Positions 43,807 through 52,246 of a stretch of DNA of 64,000 bases are shown piece by piece. Both the position numbers and the translations under genes were made by a program. This DNA is from Sphingomonas adhaesiva (lineage in GTDB: Bacteria; Pseudomonadota; Alphaproteobacteria; Sphingomonadales; Sphingomonadaceae): assembly GCF_036946125.1 (NCBI RefSeq), contig NZ_JAQIJT010000002.1, forward strand, positions 1,424,001-1,488,000, written 5' to 3'. The notes under the pieces were generated by a model that searched no databases, was not told the DNA's origin, and was given only the letters and a program-made list of their open reading frames with translations. How positions within the stretch are numbered: position 1 is the stretch's first letter; every line of letters starts with the position of its first letter.

Positions 43807-44106
43807 TCAGACCTGCATCTTCATGAAATCGCGATACGCGTCCAGCATCCGCGTCCGCACCTCGGCCGCGATCTCGACCGAGAGACGGGCCTGTTCAAGC
43901 GCGAGCGCGACATCGTGCATCGGCACCGTCTCGCCCCGCGCCACCGCCGCGACCAGCGCGTCCGCCCGCGCCACCCGCGCGTCGACCGCCGCCAGCCCGG
44001 ACGACAGCAACGCACCGAAGCCCTGCGCCGGCGCGCTGGCGGATGCCACCTGCACCGCGGGCCCCGGCGCCGGCGCGACCGGCGCCACCGGGACGATCAC
44101 CGCCAT
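43807..44106 (-). CDS. fliE: FliE flagellar hook-basal body protein
   Basis: A 99-aa protein with the conserved FliE C-terminus: ALEQARLSVEIAAEVRTRML then DAYRDFMKMQV. The first 30 residues are Pro/Ala-rich. It links the MS ring to the rod. The ATG at 44106 overlaps the flgC stop by one base (TGATG). Confidence 0.9.
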   Translation of the reverse strand: MAVIVPVAPVAPAPGPAVQVASASAPAQGFGALLSSGLAAVDARVARADALVAAVARGETVPMHDVALALEQARLSVEIAAEVRTRMLDAYRDFMKMQV

Positions 44107-44534
44107 CACCTCTTACCCAGATCGAGCGCGCGCATCGCCATCTGCTGCGCCAGCGCCATCACCGTCAGATTGGATTCGTAGACGCGCGCGGTCCTGACCA
44201 GCAGCGCCATCTCCCCCGCATGATCGATGTCGCCGTAGCTGACGAAGCCCGCGCCATCCGCGTCGGGATGCCCCGGCTCATACACCCGGCGCACGCCCCC
44301 GGAGGGCTCGACCCCCAGCACCGCGACACCGCGCGGCTGCGCGATGGCATTTCCACGATCGAGCATCGTCGCGAACCCGCCCCCCGGCCCGGACACCAGC
44401 CGCATGGGCCGATAGGGACCGCCCCCGGCCACGCGCGTGGTGTTCTCGTTCGCCAGATTCTGCGCGACCACCTGCATCCGCTGCCACTCGACATCCAGCG
44501 CGGAACGGCTGATCGCGACCGGATCGATCGTCAT
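44106..44534 (-). CDS. flgC: FlgC proximal rod protein
   Basis: A 142-aa rod protein. It has the N-terminal ISRSALDVEWQRMQVVAQNLANENTT, PYRPM, and the C-terminal heptad segment VRTARVYESNLTVMALAQQM. Its length matches the family. It overlaps flgB by 4 nt and touches fliE by 1 nt, in the common flgB-flgC-fliE order. Confidence 0.93.
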   Translation of the reverse strand: MTIDPVAISRSALDVEWQRMQVVAQNLANENTTRVAGGGPYRPMRLVSGPGGGFATMLDRGNAIAQPRGVAVLGVEPSGGVRRVYEPGHPDADGAGFVSYGDIDHAGEMALLVRTARVYESNLTVMALAQQMAMRALDLGKR

Positions 44535-44881
44535 CGCCCACCTCCCAGGATCGCGCTGCGCAAGGCGAGCCGGCGGCCGAGCATGTCGACGAGCGCCGAG
44601 TAGCGCATCGCCGTCTGCGACGCGTCGGCGATCAACAGGTCGACGCGGCGATCGTCGTTGGGGCGCAGCGCTGCACCCGCGGTCGCATCGAAACGCAGTC
44701 GGTCGAGCGCGTCGCCGCCCCGCGCCTCCGCCGCGCGCAATCGTTCCTCGAAGCGGACCTCCAGCGGGCGAAAGCGCGGCGTGCTGACGTTCGCCATATT
44801 GTGCGCCAGCGCCGCCATCCGCATCGACAAGCCGTCGAGCGCCCGTGCGCCGAGCGTCACCACATGCGGCTCGCCGCTCAT
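44531..44881 (-). CDS. flgB: FlgB proximal rod protein
   Basis: A 116-aa rod protein with the N-terminal LSMRMAALAHNMANVSTPRFRP signature and a C-terminal segment SQTAMRYSALVDMLGRRLALRSAI. It is slightly shorter than the usual 130-140 residues. It overlaps flgA and flgC by 4 nt each. Confidence 0.92.
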   Translation of the reverse strand: MSGEPHVVTLGARALDGLSMRMAALAHNMANVSTPRFRPLEVRFEERLRAAEARGGDALDRLRFDATAGAALRPNDDRRVDLLIADASQTAMRYSALVDMLGRRLALRSAILGGGR

Positions 44882-45279
44882 CGCCGCGCCCCCGCCGCCA
44901 GCCGGGGCGCCAGCACAACGCGCCCGTCCCCGTCACGAACGAAGAGGCGCTGGGTCGCCTCGGCGGGCTGGAGCGCCACCACCTCCTGCGACACCGCGAC
45001 ATGGCCGACCCGTGACACCATCGTGATCCGGTCGCCCGCCATCACCGCCGACCGCGCCGGGACGTACACCCGCCCCAACGCCTCGCCCCGGGTCATCGCC
45101 GCGCGCGCGACCGCCACATGCCGCCGCGCATCGTAGCGCAGCTTCGCCGGTACGGGCCGATCGGGACAGGCACCCCGCTCGACATCGTCCGCCGCCACGA
45201 CGGCGCCCGCGTCGACCGCCGTGCGCAGGAAGACGCAATCACCCGCCGTGGCCAGCATCAGGAAAATCATCGCCACCAT
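44878..45279 (-). CDS. flgA: FlgA P-ring assembly chaperone (short)
   Basis: A 133-aa periplasmic protein. Residues 1-15 look like a signal peptide. The SAF-like domain has VARAAMTRGEALGRVYVPARSAV and GDRITMVSRVGHVAVSQEVVAL. It helps FlgI form the P ring. It lacks the N-terminal domain of longer FlgA proteins. Cysteines at the N-terminus and in GACPDRP may form a disulfide. Confidence 0.8.
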   Translation of the reverse strand: MVAMIFLMLATAGDCVFLRTAVDAGAVVAADDVERGACPDRPVPAKLRYDARRHVAVARAAMTRGEALGRVYVPARSAVMAGDRITMVSRVGHVAVSQEVVALQPAEATQRLFVRDGDGRVVLAPRLAAGARR

Positions 45280-45282
45280 CGC

Positions 45283-46053
45283 TCACCGCCGCAGCCCGTT
45301 GGCGAGGCTCAGGAATTCGTCGATCGCGCGGACCACCTGCGCATTCGCGGCATAGGCGCGCTGCGTGACCAGCATCCCGACCATCTCGTCGTTCAGATCG
45401 ACGTTCGACCGCTCCAGCGCGCCCTGGACCAGATGGCCCATGCCGCCTTCATCCGCCGCCGCGTCGCTCAGTTCGACGTCATCCCCCACGGCATAGACGC
45501 CGTCGTCCAGCCGCTCCACCGCGCTTCCACCATCGAGCGTCACCAGCGCGATCTGCCCGATCTCGCTCCCGCCCCGATCCTCACCCGTCAGGGCATGGAC
45601 CTTGCCGTCGCGGTCGATCCGGATGCCCGCCGCATCACGCGGCACCGTGATCCCGGCCTTCAGCACCAGGCCGGAGGACGCCGCCAGCTGACCGTCGTCC
45701 AGGACGCGCAACGTTCCCCCGCGCCACAACAACGTCCGCCCCGCCGGCCCCATCAGTTCGATGAATCCGCGCCCGTCGATGGCGAGATCCAGGCTGCCGC
45801 CGGTGCGCTCCACCTGCCCCTGCTGATCGATCATCGGTTGCGCCCATTGCGCCACCCCCGATACCGCCGCGCCATCGACCGGATCGCCGCCGTGCGCCCG
45901 ATCCACCGCCGACGCCCCCACCAGCGCCGCGAACCGCATTCCCGAACGCTTGAAGGCGGGGGTGTTGATGTTCGAGATATTGCCCGCGATCGCCTCCAGC
46001 GCGCGCTGCTGCGCACGCAGCCCGATCGCGGCGATCTCCATCGCGCCGCTCAT
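45283..46053 (-). CDS. flgG: FlgG distal rod protein
   Basis: A 256-aa rod protein. The N-terminus has EIAAIGLRAQQRALEAIAGNISNINTPAFKR, the centre LDLAIDGRGFIELMGPAGR, and the C-terminus ERSNVDLNDEMVGMLVTQRAYAANAQVVRAIDEF, as in FlgG. It overlaps flgF by 4 nt. The start could also be the ATG at 46041. Confidence 0.9.
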   Translation of the reverse strand: MSGAMEIAAIGLRAQQRALEAIAGNISNINTPAFKRSGMRFAALVGASAVDRAHGGDPVDGAAVSGVAQWAQPMIDQQGQVERTGGSLDLAIDGRGFIELMGPAGRTLLWRGGTLRVLDDGQLAASSGLVLKAGITVPRDAAGIRIDRDGKVHALTGEDRGGSEIGQIALVTLDGGSAVERLDDGVYAVGDDVELSDAAADEGGMGHLVQGALERSNVDLNDEMVGMLVTQRAYAANAQVVRAIDEFLSLANGLRR

Positions 46054-46730
46054 CGCCCGATCTCCCCGAGCCGTGCAGCCACGCGCCCCGCCAGATCGTC
46101 GTAGATCTGGAACACCTTGGCCCCGGTTTCGGCCAGCCGTCCGGCCCTGGTCAGCTCGACCATCTCGGTCGCCGTGTCGACCTGCGACGGAACCACGTAG
46201 CCCTGACGCACGACGGGGTCGGCGATCTCGTCGGGAACGCCGCCCCGCATCACGCCCGCGGCATCGTCCGACGCCGCGAACACGCCGATCCGCCCGACCG
46301 CCTGCCCCGCGATCACGATGGTGCCGTCGCTCAGGATCGTCGGCGCGCCCGCGCCGATCACGATGTCGCCGCCGCCTGCCGCCTGGATCGCGCCGCCGCC
46401 CGCATCCACCAGCCGCCCGTCGCCATCGCGGCGCAGCTGCGCGGAGGTCGCCGCATGAAAGCCGTCGTCGGTCCGGAACATCAGGACGCCCGCGCCTCCG
46501 GTCGCGACGTCCCAGGCGTTGCCCGTCTGCGTCACCGCGCCCGCCGCCCGTGGCGATACCGGCTTCACCTGCTCCGACGGCATCATGTCACGCACCTCCA
46601 CGACACGCGCAAATACCCGCATGGATCGGTACGACGGCGTTGAAATATTGCTCAGGTTTCCGGCAGTAACCGTCAGTCTTCGTTGAGCATTGACCATCAT
46701 GCCCGATGCTATCTCTGCTATCCCGCTCAT
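46050..46730 (-). CDS. flgF: FlgF-like rod protein
   Basis: A 226-aa rod-type protein: NAQRRLTVTAGNLSNISTPSYRSMRV at the N-terminus, a central segment with DVATGGAGVLMFRTDDG, and a C-terminal ATEMVELTRAGRLAETGAKVFQIYDDL. It is FlgF by position and by being more divergent than the adjacent FlgG. The start at 46730 has GGGCGGGAC upstream. It is the first gene of the leftward flagellar operon. Confidence 0.85.
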   Translation of the reverse strand: MSGIAEIASGMMVNAQRRLTVTAGNLSNISTPSYRSMRVFARVVEVRDMMPSEQVKPVSPRAAGAVTQTGNAWDVATGGAGVLMFRTDDGFHAATSAQLRRDGDGRLVDAGGGAIQAAGGGDIVIGAGAPTILSDGTIVIAGQAVGRIGVFAASDDAAGVMRGGVPDEIADPVVRQGYVVPSQVDTATEMVELTRAGRLAETGAKVFQIYDDLAGRVAARLGEIGR

Positions 46731-46892
46731 GTCCCGCCCCATCGATCGACTGGCTGATGCCTGTCGGTATTCGGGTCCGCAATGGTTCCCATCCGGAATG
46801 GACCAATCGACGGGAAGCGGTGAGGCGATCCTGCGCTATCGCCGGCCGGGGAATCGTCAACGAGCGGGATCGGCCGGGGGGCCGGTGGGGAG

Positions 46893-47495
46893 ATGATCGA
46901 CGTGGTGGGGAGAATATGGGGTCATGCCGCGTGGGCGTTGCTCGCGACCGGCGTCATCGTTCCGGTCGCGGCGGCGCGTGCGACCGATCTCTATCGCCCC
47001 GGCGTCACGCAATCGCTCGCCGGCGACCGACGCGCGATGATGCCCGGCGACCTCATCACCATCGTCATCGTCCAGGCGGCGGAGGCGAGTTCGACCGTGC
47101 AGAGCGGGACGCAGCGTTCATCCTCCGTCACGGGCCGGATCGACCTCGGCGGGGTGGACGAGTCGGGCGACCTGTCGCTCGGCGGCGCGTACAGGGGGCG
47201 CGGCGAAACCCGCCGGTCGGAGCGTTTCGTGACGCAGATGACCGCGACCATCGCGCAGGTGCTGCCCAATGGCGACCTCGTGATCGGCGGCGGTCAGCAT
47301 TTCGACGTCAACGGCGAGGCGACGTTCGTCGCGGTCCGCGGCCGCGTCCGCGCCGCCGACATCGATGGCGAGAACCGCGTCCCCTCCAACCGCATCGCCG
47401 ATGCGCGGATCGATTACGACGGCAAGGGCTTCGTCTCGCGCGGCGCACGGCCGGGGCTGATCCAGCGGCTATTCGCGCTGCTGGGGCTCGGCTGA
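46893..47495 (+). CDS. flgH: FlgH flagellar L-ring protein
   Basis: A 200-aa outer-membrane ring protein. It has GDLITIVIVQAAEASSTVQSG, TATIAQVLPNGDLVIGGGQ, VRAADIDGENRVPSNRIADARIDYDGKG, all typical of FlgH. FlgH is normally a lipoprotein; here the signal peptide (residues 1-28, VPVAAARATD) has no lipobox cysteine. It is divergent from flgF and overlaps flgI by one base (TGATG). Confidence 0.92.
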   Translation: MIDVVGRIWGHAAWALLATGVIVPVAAARATDLYRPGVTQSLAGDRRAMMPGDLITIVIVQAAEASSTVQSGTQRSSSVTGRIDLGGVDESGDLSLGGAYRGRGETRRSERFVTQMTATIAQVLPNGDLVIGGGQHFDVNGEATFVAVRGRVRAADIDGENRVPSNRIADARIDYDGKGFVSRGARPGLIQRLFALLGLG

Positions 47496-48601
47496 TGCGC
47501 CGGCTTCTGGGCGCGGTCGCGCTTCTGCTGCTGCCGTCCCCGCTGGTCGCGCAGACGGTGCCGATCAAGGCGCTGGGACGGTTCGACGGATGGCGCGACA
47601 ATGCGCTGGTCGGATACGGGCTGGTGACGGGCCTGTCCGGCTCCGGCGACTCGCGCAACAGCGCGCTCACGCGACAGGCGCTGCGCAACGTCCTCTCGCG
47701 GCTGGGCAGCAACGTCGCGCCGGAGGACATCAGCAGCCGCAACGTCGCCGCGGTCGTCGTCACCGCGCGGCTGCCCGCCTCCGCCAATGTCGGCGACCAG
47801 ATCGACGTCACCGTGTCCTCGATCGCCGATGCGCGCAGCATCGCGGGCGGCACGCTGCTGATGACCTCGCTCGTCGGCCCCGACCAGCATGTCTATGCGC
47901 TCGCGCAGGGGCCGCTGGTCGTCGGCGGCCACCAGTTCGAGGCGCAGCTGAACAGCCACCAGCGCAACTATCCCACGACCGGCCGCATCGCGATGGGGGC
48001 GACGATCGAACAGGCGGTCGACGCCCGCCTCGTCGGCCCGGGCGGCACGATGGCCTTTTTGCTGGCCGAGCCCGACTTCGAGACCGCGCGCAACGTCGCT
48101 GCGGCGATCGTCGCCCGCTTCGGCGTGGGCGCCGCGCGGGTCGACAATGCGGATCGCGTCACCATCGTCCCGCCGTCCGATCCCGCCGCCGTCGCCGATC
48201 GCATCGCCGCGATCGAGGCGCTGACGGTGCAGCCCGCGCGCCAGTTCCGCGTCGTCGTCAACGAGCGTACCGGCACCGTCGTCGCGGGCGCCGACGTCAC
48301 CATCTCCCCCGCGGTCATTTCGCAGGGCGACATCCGCGTGCAGGTGGAGACGCGCAGCGACGCGTCGCAGCCCAGCTTCATCTCGGGCCTGTCGAACGAC
48401 ATCGCCAGCCTCGTCATCACCAACACCCGACTCGATGTCGACGACGGGGGCGACGATGCCGCGATCCGGCTGGGATCGACCACGGTCGGCGACCTGGTCC
48501 AGGGGCTGCACCAGCTCCACGTCGGGACCCGGCGGATGATCGGCATCCTCCAGGCGCTCCGCTCCGCCGGCGCGCTCCACGCCGAACTGGTCGTCGAATG
48601 A
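47495..48601 (+). CDS. flgI: FlgI flagellar P-ring protein
   Basis: A 368-aa periplasmic ring protein with a signal peptide (ending LVAQT). It has the hallmark DNALVGYGLVTGLSGSGD, NVAAVVVTARLPASANVGDQIDVTVSS, GGTLLMTSL and the C-terminal LVQGLHQLHVGTRRMIGILQAL. It is full length. Translation is coupled to flgH. The tRNA-Arg lies 19 bp downstream on the other strand. Confidence 0.94.
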   Translation: MRRLLGAVALLLLPSPLVAQTVPIKALGRFDGWRDNALVGYGLVTGLSGSGDSRNSALTRQALRNVLSRLGSNVAPEDISSRNVAAVVVTARLPASANVGDQIDVTVSSIADARSIAGGTLLMTSLVGPDQHVYALAQGPLVVGGHQFEAQLNSHQRNYPTTGRIAMGATIEQAVDARLVGPGGTMAFLLAEPDFETARNVAAAIVARFGVGAARVDNADRVTIVPPSDPAAVADRIAAIEALTVQPARQFRVVVNERTGTVVAGADVTISPAVISQGDIRVQVETRSDASQPSFISGLSNDIASLVITNTRLDVDDGGDDAAIRLGSTTVGDLVQGLHQLHVGTRRMIGILQALRSAGALHAELVVE

Positions 48602-48620
48602 TCGTGGAACAGCCAGGGGT

Positions 48621-48697
48621 TGGCGCGCCCGGAGGGAGTCGAACCCCCGACCGAGGAGGTAGAAGCTCCTTGCTCTATCCAACTGAGCTACGGGCGC
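48621..48697 (-). tRNA. tRNA-Arg (anticodon TCT)
   Basis: Read on the - strand this folds as a full cloverleaf. The acceptor arms are GCGCCCG (48697-48691) and CGGGCGC (48631-48625). The D arm has GCTCAGTTGGATAGAGC, the anticodon arm AGGAG-CTTCTAC-CTCCT with anticodon TCT, and the T arm GGTTCGACTCC. The 3' CCA is encoded (48623-48621). Confidence 0.95.
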
Positions 48698-48744
48698 GCG
48701 CCGGGGCGGCTTAGCGCGGATTGCCGCCGCGCGAAACAGGCGGC

Positions 48745-49515
48745 ATGATCGTCGGCATGGGGGACCGACCGATCAATGCGACGCCCGCGGTCGAAGCGGT
48801 GGAGGCCGGCGCCATCGCCGGCGGGCAGCTGCGCTATTACGACATGGTCATGGCCGCGTTCGTCGCGATCCTGCTGCTCTCGAACGTGCTGGGCGCGGGC
48901 AAGGTGGCGCAGGTCGTGCTGCCCGGCATCGGCCCATGGCCGTTCGGTGCGGGCATCCTGTTCTTTCCCGTCAGCTACATCATCGGCGACGTCCTGACCG
49001 AGGTCTATGGCTATGCGCGCGCGCGCCGCGTCATCTGGGTCGGTTTCGCGGCGACCGTCTTCATGGCGCTGATGTCCTGGGTGGTGGTCGCGCTGCCGCC
49101 CGCGCCGGACTGGACCAACCAGGCCGCCTACGAGACGATCTTCGGCCAGGTGCCGCGCATCGTCTTCGCCAGCATGTGCGCCTTCTGGGCCGGCGAGTTC
49201 GTCAATTCCTACGTCCTCGCCCGGATGAAGGTCGCGACCGGCGGGCGGCATCTCTGGATGCGCACCATCGGCTCGACCATCGCGGGGCAGGCGGTCGACA
49301 GCGTGATCTTCTATCCGCTCGCCTTCTGGGGCGCGCAGGGCTGGACGCACGATCTGGTGATCCAGGTCCTCTTCACGCAATGGGCGCTGAAGGTCGGCTG
49401 GGAAGTGCTGCTGACGCCGCTGACCTATGTCGTCATCGGCGGCCTGAAGCGCGCCGAGGGGCTGGACGTCTACGACCGCGCGACGAATTTCACGCCGTTT
49501 CGCGCGAAGGTGTGA
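48745..49515 (+). CDS. queuosine precursor transporter (YhhQ/VUT family)
   Basis: A 256-aa inner-membrane protein with about six helices. It has the family hallmark LLLSNVLGAGKVAQV, GILFFPVSYIIGDVLTEVYGYARARRVIW and GSTIAGQAVDSVIFYPLAF, with the final ALKVGWEVLLTPLTYVVI. YhhQ proteins import queuosine precursors for tRNA modification. The start could be 48745 or 48757; the first has AGGCGG upstream. It lies next to a tRNA gene, though that is probably chance. Confidence 0.9.
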   Translation: MIVGMGDRPINATPAVEAVEAGAIAGGQLRYYDMVMAAFVAILLLSNVLGAGKVAQVVLPGIGPWPFGAGILFFPVSYIIGDVLTEVYGYARARRVIWVGFAATVFMALMSWVVVALPPAPDWTNQAAYETIFGQVPRIVFASMCAFWAGEFVNSYVLARMKVATGGRHLWMRTIGSTIAGQAVDSVIFYPLAFWGAQGWTHDLVIQVLFTQWALKVGWEVLLTPLTYVVIGGLKRAEGLDVYDRATNFTPFRAKV

Positions 49516-49518
49516 CGC

Positions 49519-50059
49519 GTGGACGCTTTCGAGCAGCTCGTGGCCGAATTCTTCTGGCAGGAGGGATATTGGGTTCAGACGTCGGTTCGCGTGAAGCTGA
49601 CCAAGGCTCAGAAGGTCGAGATTGGGCGTTTCAGCACCCCCGACTGGGAGGTCGACGTCGTGGCCTACCGCGGTGCAACCAATGAACTGCTCGCGATTGA
49701 ATGCAAGAGCTTCTTCGACTCTACGGGGGTCCAGGCAGCCGAGATATGCAACTCGGAAGGTGCGACGAAGGGCAAGTATAAGCTTTTCTGCGAGCGAACG
49801 CTGCCCGGCGTCGTCCTGACGCGCCTGCGTGAACAAATGGTCGAGCAAGGCTTATGCCCGCCAGGCCCACCGGCACGACTGGGGATGGTCGCTGGAAAGA
49901 TAAAGAAGGGCGATGAGGAGATTCTGGCTTCTGTCTTCGAACAGAATGGGTGGCTTCTGCTCGGCGGAACATGGCTGCGGGACGGGCTGCTTTCGCTGTC
50001 GAGGGGAGGCGATCGCGCCCGCCCCGCCGCCGTCGCCGAAGATTTTGCTTCGCGGCTAG
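49519..50059 (+). CDS. PD-(D/E)XK nuclease-like protein, apparent frameshift near the end
   Basis: From GTG 49519 (GAAGG 8 nt upstream) about 172 codons encode a small protein with WEVDVVAYRGATNELLAIECKS. The D...ExK spacing is that of a PD-(D/E)XK nuclease fold. In the plain frame the ORF then runs through purQ in antisense with no family features. Removing one base near 50034-50037 gives VAKILLRG and a stop at 50057-50059, whose CTAG is shared with the purQ stop. So the true C-terminus is probably there, with a one-base insertion in a GCC-rich run. Function unknown; possibly nucleic-acid cleavage. Confidence 0.65.
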
Positions 50060-50724
50060 GCCCCCACCAGCGCCATCAGCCCCTCGAACATCCGCCGCCC
50101 GTCGTCGCCGCCATGCGCCGCCTCGATCTTGCGCTCGGGGTGCGGCATCATGCCCAGCACGTTGCCGCCGTCGTTCAGCACGCCGGCGATGTCGCGCGCG
50201 CTGCCGTTGAGCGGCTCGGCGTAGCGGAACGCGACGCGCCCCTCCCCCTCCAGCCGGTCGAGCGTCTCGCCGTCGGCGACGTAATTGCCGTCATGATGCG
50301 CCACCGGGAAATGGACCCGCTCGCCCGCGCGGTACAGCCGCGTGAACGCGCTGTCGGCATTCTCGACGGTCAGCGCGACGTCGCGGCAGACGAAGTTCAG
50401 CCCGGCATTGCGCATCAGCGCGCCCGGCAGCAGCCCCGCCTCGGTCAATACCTGGAAGCCGTTGCAGACCCCCAGTACCGGCCGCCCCTCGCCCGCCGCC
50501 GCCGCCACCGCGGCCATGATCGGGGAGCGCGCCGCCATCGCACCCGCGCGCAGATAGTCGCCGTAGGAGAAGCCGCCGGGAACGGCGACCAGACCGACGC
50601 CGTCGGGCAGCGCCGTCTCGCGGTGCCACACCATCGCCGGCGCGGTCCCCGTCACCTGCTCCAGCGCGACCGCGATGTCGCGATCGCAATTGGAGCCGGG
50701 GAAGACGATGACCGCGGTCTTCAC
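50056..50724 (-). CDS. purQ: phosphoribosylformylglycinamidine synthase subunit PurQ
   Basis: A 222-aa class I glutamine amidotransferase that supplies ammonia to FGAM synthase (PurLQS) in purine synthesis. The nucleophile cysteine is in VLGVCNGFQVL, the N-terminal FPGSNCDRD is typical of PurQ, and the triad His and Glu are in MMPHPERKIE. It overlaps purS by 4 nt. The small-subunit system means a separate purL must exist elsewhere. Confidence 0.95.
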   Translation of the reverse strand: MKTAVIVFPGSNCDRDIAVALEQVTGTAPAMVWHRETALPDGVGLVAVPGGFSYGDYLRAGAMAARSPIMAAVAAAAGEGRPVLGVCNGFQVLTEAGLLPGALMRNAGLNFVCRDVALTVENADSAFTRLYRAGERVHFPVAHHDGNYVADGETLDRLEGEGRVAFRYAEPLNGSARDIAGVLNDGGNVLGMMPHPERKIEAAHGGDDGRRMFEGLMALVGA

Positions 50725-50951
50725 GCGCGTTCGACCCGGTAGTTCTCAATCACCGTGTTGGCGAGCAGCTGGCGGCACATCCGGTCGACGTCCGCGTCGC
50801 CGGTGCCGTCCGCCACGTCGAGCTCGATCAGCTTGCCGACGCGAGCCCCCTCCACCCCGGCGAAGCCGAGGCCGGCGAGAGCGTGTTCGATGGCCTTGCC
50901 CTGGGGGTCCAGGACGCCGGGCTTGAGCGTGACGTGGATGCGCAGTTTCAT
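50721..50951 (-). CDS. purS: phosphoribosylformylglycinamidine synthase subunit PurS
   Basis: A 76-aa PurS: VTLKPGVLDPQGKAIEHALAGLGF, VGKLIELDV and the C-terminal LLANTVIENYRVE. It tethers PurQ to PurL. Full length. Between it and purC lies repeat copy C. Confidence 0.94.
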   Translation of the reverse strand: MKLRIHVTLKPGVLDPQGKAIEHALAGLGFAGVEGARVGKLIELDVADGTGDADVDRMCRQLLANTVIENYRVERA

Positions 50952-51024
50952 GGACGCGCGCTATGCCGCGGGAGCGGCGACGGGGCAATATCCTTCCCGC
51001 CCTTCGACGTCACCCCTTACGTGA

Positions 51025-51181
51025 GCGGGACCTTTGAAAAACGGCTGGAACGGCGCCGCATGCCGGCCGTGCTCCTGCGCAGGCAGGAGCCCAGTATTGC
51101 CGGTCGCATCAGGCGTTGTTCTGCCTGACCCCGGGCTCCTGCCTGCGCAGGAGCACGGTGGAAACCTTCTCCAAGGTCTCG
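51025..51181. repeat. 157-bp nested palindromic repeat, copy C
   Basis: It has the same structure as the copies at 13464 and 21408: left end GCGGGACCTTTGAAAA, inner units GTGCTCCTGCGCAGGCAGGAG (about 51069) and CTCCTGCCTGCGCAGGAGCA (about 51137), centre CATCAGGCGTTGTTCTGCC. The right end is degenerate (CTCCAAGGTCTCG). It splits purC from purS and could act on the polycistronic mRNA. Confidence 0.82.
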
Positions 51182-51207
51182 ACGTGATCCGAGACGACGC
51201 TCGGCGC

Positions 51208-51987
51208 TTACTTCCCCCGGCGCTTGCGATGGCTTTCCATGTCGAGCACCGCCGTCTCGCCGCCCTCGGGCAGCAGGCCCAGCCGGCGCGCGACCTCCTG
51301 ATACGCCTCTACCTCGCCGCCCAGGTCCTGGCGGAAGCGGTCCTTGTCCAGCTTCTCGTTGGTGTCCATGTCCCACAGCCGGCAGCCGTCCGGGCTGATC
51401 TCGTCCGCCAGGATGATGCGGCCGTAGTCGTTGTCCCAGATGCGGCCGAATTCCAGCTTGAAGTCGACCAGCCTGATGCCGACGCCCGCGAACAGCCCCG
51501 ACAGGAAATCGTTCACCCGGATCGCCAGATCGGCGATGTCGTGCATCTCCTCCTGGCTGGCCCAGCCGAAGGCGGCGATATGCTCGTCGGAGATCATCGG
51601 ATCGCCGAGCGCATCGTCCTTGTAATAATATTCGATGATCGTCCGCGGCAGCTTCGTGCCTTCCTCGATTCCCAGCCGCTTCGACAGCGATCCCGCCGCG
51701 ACGTTGCGGACCACCACCTCGATCGGCACGATCTCCACCTGGCGGATCAGCTGCTCGCGCATGTTCAGCCGTCGGATGAAGTGCGTCGGCACGCCGATAT
51801 GGTCCAGCAGCGTGAAGACATGCTCGCTGATGCGGTTGTTCAGCACGCCCTTGCCGTTGATGGTGCCCTTCTTCTGCGCGTTGAAGGCAGTGGCGTCGTC
51901 CTTGAAATACTGGATCAGCGTGCCCGGTTCGGGCCCTTCGTACAGGATCTTCGCCTTGCCCTCGTAGATCTGCCGCCTGCGCGCCAT
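51208..51987 (-). CDS. purC: SAICAR synthetase
   Basis: A 259-aa enzyme that joins CAIR and aspartate (ATP-dependent) in purine synthesis. Motifs are YEGKAKILYEGPEPG, NAQKKGTINGKGVLNNRIS, LIRQVEIVPIEVVVRNVAAGS and LVDFKLEFGR. Length is normal for the bacterial short form. Together with purS and purQ it forms a leftward purine unit. A 10-bp hairpin lies in its leader. Confidence 0.96.
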   Translation of the reverse strand: MARRRQIYEGKAKILYEGPEPGTLIQYFKDDATAFNAQKKGTINGKGVLNNRISEHVFTLLDHIGVPTHFIRRLNMREQLIRQVEIVPIEVVVRNVAAGSLSKRLGIEEGTKLPRTIIEYYYKDDALGDPMISDEHIAAFGWASQEEMHDIADLAIRVNDFLSGLFAGVGIRLVDFKLEFGRIWDNDYGRIILADEISPDGCRLWDMDTNEKLDKDRFRQDLGGEVEAYQEVARRLGLLPEGGETAVLDMESHRKRRGK

Positions 51988-52011
51988 GGATGTGCCTTTG
52001 TCAAAACGGAA

Positions 52012-52044
52012 CGCCCCGGCAGCGGTGGACGCAGTGCCGGGGCG
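52012..52044 (-). promoter_or_regulatory. purC leader hairpin (attenuator or terminator candidate)
   Basis: CGCCCCGGCA (52012-52021) and TGCCGGGGCG (52035-52044) are perfect 10-bp arms. On the - strand the stem is followed by TTCCGTTTTG, a weak U-rich tract, 24 bp before purC. It may be an attenuator. It is not a PurR box or a purine riboswitch that I recognise. Confidence 0.45.
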
Positions 52045-52246
52045 CGAGAATCGCGAAGCGCTATACGGGATGGGCGCAAACCGCGCAAACCCGACGACAG
52101 CGCAACAAGAAAGTGCTTCCGATTCAATATATTACCCATTCCGACAGCAAATTCCGCACCAGGTTAGCGGAGTTAACCGCCAATTAGGGGATAATCCCTA
52201 TGGTGCCGTAGGTTAGCCGTCCCCCCCGGTGCCTTAGGAGATGACC

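Noticed and set aside
46731..46892. Sigma-54 or sigma-28 promoter between flgF and flgH
   Set aside because: I looked for TGGCAC-N5-TTGC and TAAA-N15-GCCGATAA and found no acceptable match.
50060..50742. Continuation of the nuclease-like gene to 50742
   Set aside because: This part is antisense to purQ and low in complexity (His/Arg/Gln-rich), typical of a shadow frame.
52160..52201. Regulatory dyads before the first MCP gene (GGTTA/TAACC and TAGGG/CCCTA)
   Set aside because: Arms of only 5 bp; too weak to list as features without conservation data.
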